The translations under genes were made by a program, and so were the position numbers. The notes beneath the pieces are model-generated. The model ran no database searches. It worked only from the letters and a program-made list of their open reading frames with translations, and was not told where the DNA came from. From Serinus canaria (Eukaryota; Chordata; Aves; Passeriformes; Fringillidae): 64,000 nucleotides of DNA. The number at the start of each line of letters is the position of its first letter. Positions within the stretch are counted from its first letter, which is position 1. This document shows, in pieces, positions 60,101 through 64,000 of the stretch. The DNA lies in NCBI RefSeq assembly GCF_022539315.1, contig NC_066322.1, positions 23,632,765-23,696,764 on the forward strand. Reading direction: 5' to 3'.

Positions 60101-61661
60101 AAAACACATTGTTTTTTTAAGACACAGCACTACTTGTGATCATTCCTAACCATTTTACTAAGGAGCCCTGCAAGGAAAAAAGGATGCTAATTTCTGCCAT
60201 CAACATAATTCACAATCTCTGATGATAAGGCAGAACATAAAGGAGCCAGGAACACCACAATTATATTGTAAATATCCAATTTAGTTCAATGACTTGGAAA
60301 TCCAAGAAGTAGTTTTAACTCATCAAGAGCATTAAGGCATCAAAAGAGCAGAGGATGGTGCTTTTCCCAGGTGCCTCTCAGGTTGCAGCAGGCAAAAAAA
60401 TGCCCCAGATAAACACATGGAGCTGCTGGGTGATGCACACAGACAATTGCTTAAAACTTACATTTACAGGCAAACACAAACCACAGCAGGACATGGCCAG
60501 CACATGCCTGGGGCATCAGATGATATTTTAAGTGCAATGCAAAAGTTTTAAAACAAAATCACGAATGAAATTTCAACTCCTTCTGGAGTCTCATGAAGAA
60601 AACATATAAAAGATTGCACAAACAAATTATCCTGAGAAGCCATGATGGAAAACCCCGGTAATTGTAAACACTGGAGTTAAATATCAACTTATACATGACA
60701 GCTGGACTTGATGATCTTGGAGGCCTTCTCCAACCTTAACAACTCCATGATTAACAACTGTGAGAGCATCCACACTGCTTCTCCAGCAGACTTTCTGCAT
60801 TATCGTTCCGTGCAACTGACCACTGGATGGGAATAGGACGATGGAACTGCCCCCAGAAACATACTAATGCAAAACACCCTTGATTGCAAGTTTGTTTTAG
60901 AAAGTCCCACTCCATGCAGGAAAACGTATTTCCAGATATGTTGTAATATTTCCCCTTCAACTAAAAACTACGAGAAAAGAATCAGCCTCTCACACGTACG
61001 TGCACGGGGACCGGAGCAGTTCAGCTTACATACAGGAACTGGGCAGAACACACGTAAACATTTACCTTTTTTATGACTCCCGCACTCACAGAGGCACGGC
61101 CGCAATTAAACCAACCGAGAGGGGATTTACACTTACCTTTGCTCACTTTCACCCCCAGCCCCTTTTCAGCAAGCCCTGGCTGAAGCCTCCAAGGCGAGCT
61201 CCAAGTTCCCACAGCACATGGCTGGATCGCAGAGCGGAGCAGGGGCCGCGTGTCCCCGGCAGCCGGCTGAGCTGGCCCACAACACCGCCAGGGTCCGGCA
61301 CACGCAGCCCCAGCACGGCTGGGCACCGATGCCACGCGGCCCCTGGAGCGTTCGGGGACAGACGGACGGACGGACAGGGGACGCCGTCCCGAAGCTCTGC
61401 AGTCACCCAGGCCATCCCAGCCCCGGGGGCAGCGCACACCCCTGCCCGGCACGGCGGGGCCCGGCCCGCCGTCCGTCCCTCCCTCCGTCCCTGCGCTCAC
61501 CCCAGCCGGCGCTTCTCCTCCCTGCTCATGGCCCCGGCGCCCGGGGCGGCCGCCAGCACGGAGGAGGCGGAGAGCAGGCCAAGGGCCAGTAGCTTCCAGG
61601 GCCTCCTCCAGCGGGGCCCCCGCTCCCCGGCGCGGCAGCCCGGAGCTGCGCTGAGGGCCAT
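38770..61661 (-). CDS. EDEM3: EDEM3, ER degradation-enhancing alpha-mannosidase-like protein 3 (20 exons, complete)
   Basis: GH47-family alpha-1,2-mannosidase of the ER lumen. It trims mannose from misfolded N-glycoproteins and so commits them to ER-associated degradation. Twenty exons join in phase to 934 residues (human is about 932). Order: hydrophobic N-terminal signal at about 22-44 ([15 protein letters not shown]); GH47 domain about 48-510; PA domain about 640-770 (exons 17-19); acidic Ser/Pro-rich tail; C-terminal KDEL retrieval signal. Visible residues are the catalytic Glu147 in FETNIR, Cys83 and Cys442 (the pair I recall as redox-active in the human enzyme), Glu406/Glu409 in RPEFAES, and the TTEAH motif at 491-495 that in GH47 enzymes helps bind calcium. 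The start at 61,661 was chosen for its strong context (gccgccATGG), immediate signal peptide and family length, although the frame stays open further upstream. No disabling lesion was seen. Coordinates span introns; exons are listed separately. Confidence 0.97.
39180..40651 (-). other. EDEM3: EDEM3 intron 19
   Basis: 1.5 kb with a pyrimidine tract (long T-run on the minus strand near 39,197) next to the exon 20 acceptor. No repeat or extra exon was recognised. Confidence 0.8.
40652..40837 (-). CDS. EDEM3: EDEM3 exon 19
   Basis: Residues 738-798, PA-domain end: [20 protein letters not shown] followed by the [11 protein letters not shown] strand and [19 protein letters not shown]. Acceptor cctag, donor gtaagg. 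Confidence 0.97.
41214..41379 (-). CDS. EDEM3: EDEM3 exon 18
   Basis: Residues 682-736, PA-domain core: [20 protein letters not shown], then [19 protein letters not shown] and AGAIGGIVI. Acceptor aacag, donor gtaaat. Confidence 0.97.
42125..42319 (-). CDS. EDEM3: EDEM3 exon 17
   Basis: Residues 617-681: [20 protein letters not shown], a Gln-rich stretch, then [20 protein letters not shown]. It ends KHKAG before donor gtatgt. As I recall it, the human protein reads KHKE here, so the junction differs slightly. Confidence 0.96.
42320..43103 (-). other. EDEM3: EDEM3 intron 16
   Basis: 0.8 kb. It contains the LTR-like segment described separately and otherwise AT-rich sequence. Confidence 0.8.
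42370..42620 (+). promoter_or_regulatory. TATA-containing, LTR-like promoter segment in EDEM3 intron 16
   Basis: Immediately beyond exon 17, within intron 16 and antisense to EDEM3. On the plus strand 'cccaatgagttgcagctgg', 'ggccacacctgtaatcaa' and TATATAAG (42,504-42,511) are laid out like a promoter or solo-LTR U3/R segment. No flanking partner LTR, target duplication or internal region was recognised, so the identity is tentative. It might equally be an unclassified repeat. Confidence 0.3.
43104..43257 (-). CDS. EDEM3: EDEM3 exon 16
   Basis: Residues 566-616: [20 protein letters not shown], then [20 protein letters not shown] and [10 protein letters not shown]. Linker between the GH47 and PA domains. 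Acceptor ggcag, donor gtaaga. Confidence 0.97.
43258..44056 (-). other. EDEM3: EDEM3 intron 15
   Basis: 0.8 kb with a short imperfect direct repeat around 43,750-43,815 ('cttctacaat' and 'agagacac' each occur twice). Nothing else was recognised. Confidence 0.75.
44057..44211 (-). CDS. EDEM3: EDEM3 exon 15
   Basis: Residues 514-564: [40 protein letters not shown] and [11 protein letters not shown]. Acceptor ttcag, donor gtaaga. Confidence 0.97.
44212..46412 (-). other. EDEM3: EDEM3 intron 14
   Basis: 2.2 kb of AT-rich sequence without recognisable repeats, exons or RNA genes. Confidence 0.75.
46413..46578 (-). CDS. EDEM3: EDEM3 exon 14
   Basis: Residues 459-513, end of the GH47 domain: [20 protein letters not shown], then the TTEAH motif and [11 protein letters not shown]. 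Acceptor cacag, donor gtatgt. Confidence 0.97.
47097..47221 (-). CDS. EDEM3: EDEM3 exon 13
   Basis: Residues 417-457: [20 protein letters not shown], then [14 protein letters not shown] with Cys442, and TGSHED. Acceptor catag, donor gtaaag. Confidence 0.97.
47407..47490 (-). CDS. EDEM3: EDEM3 exon 12
   Basis: Residues 389-416: [20 protein letters not shown] followed by ESTYFLYK. Carries the GH47 signature RPExxES. Acceptor ctcag, donor gtacag. Confidence 0.97.
47491..48463 (-). other. EDEM3: EDEM3 intron 11
   Basis: 1.0 kb. It contains A-rich runs near 47,900 and 47,965 (plus strand) and nothing else recognised. Confidence 0.75.
48464..48547 (-). CDS. EDEM3: EDEM3 exon 11
   Basis: Residues 361-388: [20 protein letters not shown] and KKHNFLPE. 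Acceptor tttag, donor gtaagg. Confidence 0.97.
48990..49135 (-). mobile_element. CR1 LINE 3' fragment in EDEM3 intron 10
   Basis: On the minus strand this is a sense CR1 3' end. The plus strand reads 'aatcatggaatcagaatgg', 'ccaccatgggcaggggcact' and 'ccaagccctgtccagcctga'. It lies about 110 bases downstream of exon 10. Confidence 0.92.
49245..49370 (-). CDS. EDEM3: EDEM3 exon 10
   Basis: Residues 319-360: [42 protein letters not shown]. Acceptor ggcag, donor gtaagg. Confidence 0.97.
49371..50629 (-). other. EDEM3: EDEM3 intron 9
   Basis: 1.3 kb, AT-rich, with no recognised repeat or exon. Confidence 0.75.
50630..50727 (-). CDS. EDEM3: EDEM3 exon 9
   Basis: Residues 286-318 with Asp286 split: [20 protein letters not shown] and [25 protein letters not shown] is a GH47 hallmark. 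Acceptor cctag, donor gtaagt. Confidence 0.97.
51060..51314. repeat. Tandem duplication unit, copy 1 (holds pseudo-exon 8)
   Basis: About 254 bp, tandemly repeated at 51,315-51,568. The unit comprises intron 8 sequence plus the 3' part of exon 8. The copies differ at about nine substitutions and one indel. Confidence 0.95.
51236..51314 (-). pseudogene. EDEM3: Duplicated, decayed copy of EDEM3 exon 8 (partial)
   Basis: Encodes [23 protein letters not shown] in the exon 8 frame, with five amino-acid differences from true exon 8 (R to C twice, N to S, G to R, T to P). True exon 8 matches the human residues I recall at all five. It keeps the 'aaag/gtgggg' donor but lacks the first part of the exon and the normal acceptor. 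It lies in intron 8, downstream of the real exon in the direction of transcription. Confidence 0.9.
51315..51568. repeat. Tandem duplication unit, copy 2 (includes most of true exon 8)
   Basis: Partner of 51,060-51,314. The duplication breakpoint is inside exon 8, at 'ctcccagat'. Confidence 0.95.
51491..51596 (-). CDS. EDEM3: EDEM3 exon 8
   Basis: Residues 251-285: [35 protein letters not shown]. Acceptor tacag. The donor gtgggg is weak. It is intact despite the adjacent duplication. Confidence 0.96.
51994..52128 (-). CDS. EDEM3: EDEM3 exon 7
   Basis: Residues 206-250: [45 protein letters not shown]. Acceptor tctag. The donor gtttgc is a weak match. Confidence 0.97.
52616..52769 (-). CDS. 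EDEM3: EDEM3 exon 6
   Basis: Residues 154-205: [20 protein letters not shown], then [20 protein letters not shown] and SGLPYPR. The GLLGGH and [11 protein letters not shown] blocks are typical GH47. Acceptor tttag, donor gtaagt. Confidence 0.97.
53040..53095 (+). mobile_element. Possible CR1 3' terminal fragment
   Basis: 'agaggtcccttccaagctga' followed by 'ataatctatgacc' resembles a degenerate sense CR1 terminus. It is short and uncertain, in EDEM3 intron 5. Confidence 0.4.
53401..53513 (-). CDS. EDEM3: EDEM3 exon 5
   Basis: Residues 117-153: [20 protein letters not shown], then [14 protein letters not shown] with catalytic Glu147. Asn119 lies in an N-glycosylation sequon (NKT). Acceptor tccag, donor gtgagt. 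Confidence 0.97.
53964..54003 (-). CDS. EDEM3: EDEM3 exon 4 (40 bp micro-exon)
   Basis: Completes Lys103, then [13 protein letters not shown], residues 104-116. The LIDTLDTL block is a GH47 signature. Acceptor catag, donor gtaagt. Confidence 0.96.
54498..54624 (+). mobile_element. CR1 LINE 3' fragment in EDEM3 intron 3
   Basis: Sense CR1: 'gtccaaggccaggctggac', 'gtccctgcccatggcactgg', then 'ggattctgtgatt'. Confidence 0.92.
56229..56348. repeat. 40-bp tandem repeat, three units
   Basis: The block 'ttcttacaagtgtaag' recurs at 56,251, 56,291 and 56,331, exactly 40 bases apart. Each unit contains the small palindrome cttaca-ag-tgtaag. Units 2 and 3 are the closest pair. Confidence 0.95.
56440..56540 (-). 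CDS. EDEM3: EDEM3 exon 3
   Basis: Residues 70-102: [33 protein letters not shown]. Contains Cys83. Acceptor caacag, donor gttagt. Confidence 0.97.
56645..57122 (-). mobile_element. CR1 LINE fragment with internal duplication
   Basis: The plus strand reads an antisense CR1 of about 480 bp: 'gtgggaagggacctccagag', 'tcatctggtccaagccctct', and two blocks of 'ctccagg-tgaacagcccc'. The 'taaattccctgga' block occurs twice, at 56,944 and 57,001. Confidence 0.92.
56942..57055. repeat. 57-bp tandem duplication inside CR1
   Basis: Two imperfect units of 57 bp starting at 56,942 and 56,999. A typical CR1 has one copy of this block. Confidence 0.85.
57619..57729 (-). CDS. EDEM3: Candidate EDEM3 cassette exon (unproven)
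   Basis: The minus strand encodes [20 protein letters not shown] and [11 protein letters not shown], a protein-like acidic/basic polar segment, just before a strong donor, gtaaga. With acceptor TAG ending at 57,730, the exon is 111 bp, 37 codons, in phase with exons 2 (phase 0 end) and 3 (phase 0 start). With the better acceptor (ttttgtag) ending at 57,714, it is 95 bp, shifts frame and meets TGA after eight codons, so it would act as a poison exon. No transcript evidence is available here. Confidence 0.35.
59710..59755 (-). CDS. EDEM3: EDEM3 exon 2
   Basis: Completes Gly54, then [15 protein letters not shown], residues 55-69. Acceptor tttag, donor gtaagt. Confidence 0.97.
59812..59855. repeat. 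Perfect inverted repeat, 19-bp arms, 6-nt loop
   Basis: Left arm 59,812-59,830 (ttaatacaccatcttacat), loop aataag, right arm 59,837-59,855. The arms are exact reverse complements. It is in EDEM3 intron 1, 57 bases from exon 2. Confidence 0.97.
60702..60752 (+). mobile_element. CR1 LINE 3' terminal fragment
   Basis: 'gacttgatgatcttggaggc', 'cttctccaaccttaac' and 'ccatgatt' match a CR1 terminus in sense orientation. Confidence 0.85.
61501..61661 (-). CDS. EDEM3: EDEM3 exon 1 (start codon, signal sequence)
   Basis: Residues 1-53. ATG at 61,659-61,661 in context gccgcc[13 protein letters not shown] leads into an Arg-rich stretch and the hydrophobic [16 protein letters not shown], then MSREEKRRL. 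Donor gtgagc at 61,500. The conserved MSREEK motif anchors the frame. Confidence 0.95.
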
Positions 61662-62085
61662 GGCGGCCGGCCGGGTGCCCGCTAGTCCCGCTGCGGGCCC
61701 ATCGCCGCTCCCGCGGCTCCCGGGGCAGGAAGGGCCCGGCCCGGCCCCTCCGCGCGCGCCCGCGGGGGCGTAGCCAAGGAAACGGCCTCGCGCCGCCGCC
61801 GCTTCCGGCACCGCCTCCCTCCAGCGCGCGCCGCCGGGCCAATGGGGGAGCGCGGCGCGCGGGTCACGTGAGCCGGCAGGGAACGCGTAACGAGAGGGTC
61901 GACGTGGACAAAGGGTGGGGAACCACAGCTCCCGGCGTGCCCCGCGCCCCGAACGCACACAGCTCCCGGCGTGCCCCGCGCCCCGCGCCCCGCCCCGCCC
62001 CGCCTGCCGAACTCCCTCAGGCGCTGCCCTCAGCGGCTGCGGAAGGAAAGTACCGTCAGAGCTGCTTATGGTGTCCAGGACATAA
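61662..62085 (-). promoter_or_regulatory. EDEM3: EDEM3 promoter region
   Basis: GC-rich, no TATA box seen. Elements: CCAAT at 61,839-61,843, CACGTG E-box at 61,865-61,870 (in gtcacgtgag, CLEAR-like), a UPRE-like cgacgtgg at 61,900-61,907, two ZNF143-like sites and GC boxes near 61,985. The transcription start is not determined. Confidence 0.65.
61922..61980 (+). promoter_or_regulatory. EDEM3: Tandem ZNF143/STAF-type sites
   Basis: Two copies of ACAGCTCCCGGCGTGCCCCG, the agctcccgg cores starting at 61,927 and 61,961, 34 bp apart. They fit the ZNF143 SBS pattern ACTACA-N-TCCCAG-N-ATGC with G/C-shifted positions. Located about 260-320 bp upstream of the start codon. Confidence 0.55.
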
Positions 62086-62089
62086 ATAG

Positions 62090-62300
62090 AGCCCCGTCCA
62101 ACCTGGCCTTGCACACTCTCACCAATAGGGCAGCCACGGCTTCCCTGGGCACCCTATAACAGGGCCTCACTACCCTCACGGCGAAGAACTTCCTCCTAAA
62201 TACCCCATCCAACGCTCGCTTTGAAGCCGTTCCCCCTCACGCTGTCATCCCCTGCTCCCCTAAAAACTCCCCTCCGTGCTGGAAACACCGCCGTCGCTGC
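62090..62300 (-). mobile_element. CR1 LINE 3' fragment just upstream of EDEM3 promoter
   Basis: The plus strand reads antisense CR1: 'gtccaacctggccttg', 'ggcagccacggcttccctgg', 'gaagaacttcctcctaaata'. It retains more CpG than other copies here, perhaps because it borders the CpG island. Confidence 0.88.
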
Positions 62301-64000
62301 CAGCTTCCCGAGGAACGTTTCTTTACTAAAACCCCCCGAATTATCACACCCTCACAAAAGCAGCCTCCCAGCAATGGAAGGGAAGAGCGTCTTTATTTCC
62401 GTGACAAGCGTTTGTACAAAGTTCCAAGCAAATACAGTGTGTTTCATGTCCTGGCCCTTAGCAGGGGGAGCCCCATGGAATTCCACACCCCAGCCCGCTC
62501 CCCTCAGGGCACCCGGCTCTCGGCCGTGGGCCGTGAAAAGCGATTTATTACGGTTCCCGGTTTGAGAAGGAAACAGCAAGAAAGTAACAAAAACGACAGA
62601 ATGGCTGCATTATTATAATTTTTGATCAGTGATCCCACATAACCTTGCAGATTGCTGAGCTCTTCTAACCAAGCTGTCGCTTCTAACCAACTGTGGTAAA
62701 GACTAGAAAGCACTACTTCATCCATTTGCAAACGGGCAGAAAATGCCCAAAACCAGGAAAAAAGTCCCATGGCCACAAGGACCTGGAATTTAAATTATAC
62801 AGGCTGAATCTTCCCCATCTCTCTGGTGAAAAACATCTGAGCATCTGCATTCAGCAATGCAACATGTATCACAGGAAAATATTAGCCAGATCTAGGCCTG
62901 CCACAGAAATAACTCCAAAATTACCATTATGGAAATACTTATGCAAAATGCTCTCTGTACAGATGTATCTAATTCATATTAGAATGAATTAGTTTCCTTT
63001 TGCAGGAGGCTGCAGTCTTTTTTGCTGCCATGCTGTCTTTCATACAAAAAAAGTACTAAAACCCCATCATGTCCCCTAATTTTAGCATAAAAGGGCTGCT
63101 TGCTGCTGCTTAGCTCTAATGCACTTTATAAATTTGAAATCACTTAACACTCAGTACCAATTAAAAATAGTTAATGATTTGTAAAAGTGAAGCAGCTGAC
63201 AGTAAAATAACCAGTGATCTGTAAAAAAAACAAAAAAAAACTGGCTGGCAGTGGTTTGTATGTTTCCAAATTAGTATTTTTGCATGAACTATAAGGAGGA
63301 AACAAGTCAAAGTACTTCTGCAAGGAAGATGTCTGTGACCTTCACGTTTCCATACCACAGTACAGCTTCTAGAATAAATAGGAACTGCATTTATTTTACT
63401 GTAGTGACAAGAGTGGTTTATCCAGTTACTCAACAAGGTTCCTTCCTTACACAGTAATATTTGCCTTTTCCTCTAGTGTCAATGGTCTGTTAGTATTAAA
63501 GAATATTTTGATAGCATTAAAAGACTTTGCACAGTTTGCTGAAGTTAAATGGTAACACATATTATGCTCCCAGGACTTTGTTATTTCTTCTCGTGTCTTT
63601 ATGGGCATAAATCCTGCAGTCCTTGCTGCAATTATAATTAATCTTTGCTGTCCTGCACTGCTTGACATTGAGAAACAGGCTCAAAACACCAGGCCAGAAT
63701 TTGAAGGAGCCTTAAACTGACCTCTAAAGTGAGGTCTTGCATTTGAAAGGCCAATTTACTGAAATACTGGGTTTCATCTCCAAGCTTTTCTGTGCAAACT
63801 GAGATGCAAAAAACACATTTAAGCAACTCTGCGCCAAGATCATGGCTTGATACAGATCGTGTGTATGAAAGCAACTGTCTCATTTTAATAACTGCTTTTG
63901 TAATGTAATTCTGCCCTCCAAAATCTAAGCACATGAAAAACAACCTCTGGCTGCCTGACACTTCAGTTAACATCTGCATTAGAAATTAGATGCAATGATT
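62301..64000. other. Unassigned sequence upstream of EDEM3
   Basis: 1.7 kb. By human synteny the next gene is NIBAN1 on the same strand as EDEM3, so its 3'UTR could enter the window here. Minus-strand AATAAA hexamers occur at 62,392-62,397 and 62,544-62,549. Two minus-strand open frames, 63,638-63,979 (113 codons) and 63,447-63,668 (73 codons, different frame), have no family I recognise. Confidence 0.5.

Larger units (their letters stand above)
59756..61500 (-). other. EDEM3: EDEM3 intron 1
   Basis: 1.7 kb. It holds a perfect hairpin at 59,812, a CR1 end at 60,702, and, nearest exon 1, part of the CpG island. Confidence 0.85.
61180..62080. promoter_or_regulatory. EDEM3: CpG island at the EDEM3 5' end
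   Basis: Sharp rise in G+C and CpG density over the first exon, start of intron 1 and upstream sequence, with runs of 'ccccgcgccccgccccgcc' near 61,980. It is the only CpG island in the window. Large open frames on both strands here are compositional. Confidence 0.9.

Noticed and set aside
61021..61842. 273-codon minus-strand and 257-codon plus-strand open frames over the CpG island
   Set aside because: Long frames are expected in G+C-rich sequence with few stops. Only the [15 protein letters not shown] frame connects to EDEM3 exons.
61662..62114. In-frame upstream extension of EDEM3 to a Met at 62,114
   Set aside because: It would put about 150 Arg/Gly/Ala-rich residues before the signal sequence and run into CR1 sequence. 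The 61,661 ATG has the better context and gives the family length.

Overview
This is a 64 kb window of vertebrate nuclear DNA, almost certainly from a bird and probably a songbird. The evidence is two split genes with vertebrate splice sites, about 17 truncated CR1 LINE 3' ends in both orientations (the dominant avian interspersed repeat), generally low CpG, and one sharp CpG island. The gene order C1orf21 (+) facing EDEM3 (-), tail to tail, matches the human 1q25 arrangement. That suggests the bird chromosome-8 equivalent, but this is inferred from synteny.

Layout. Bases 1-29,500 hold the 3' part of the C1orf21 orthologue on the plus strand: 17.6 kb of intron, coding exons at 17,580, 21,355 and 28,748, and a 3'UTR. 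Bases 29,500-35,690 are a convergent intergenic or long-3'UTR interval with no recognisable gene. Bases 35,690-61,661 hold a complete EDEM3 orthologue on the minus strand. All 20 coding exons were found, joining in phase to a 934-residue protein that ends in KDEL. EDEM3 starts in a CpG island (about 61,180-62,080). Bases 62,090-64,000 hold a CR1 fragment and undefined sequence with minus-strand poly(A) signals, possibly the 3' end of the next gene.

Function. EDEM3 is an ER-luminal GH47 mannosidase that trims mannose from misfolded glycoproteins for ER-associated degradation. C1orf21 encodes a small (about 121 residues) conserved protein of unknown function. Nothing indicates that the two act together.

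Most notable observations: a recent 254-bp tandem duplication that copies most of EDEM3 exon 8 into the next intron, with the exon-derived part unexpectedly more diverged than the intronic part; a candidate in-frame cassette (or poison) exon in EDEM3 intron 2; a tandem pair of ZNF143-type sites in the EDEM3 promoter; a Pumilio-site cluster at the EDEM3 3' end; and two perfect 19-bp-arm hairpins. I found no wholly new gene system.
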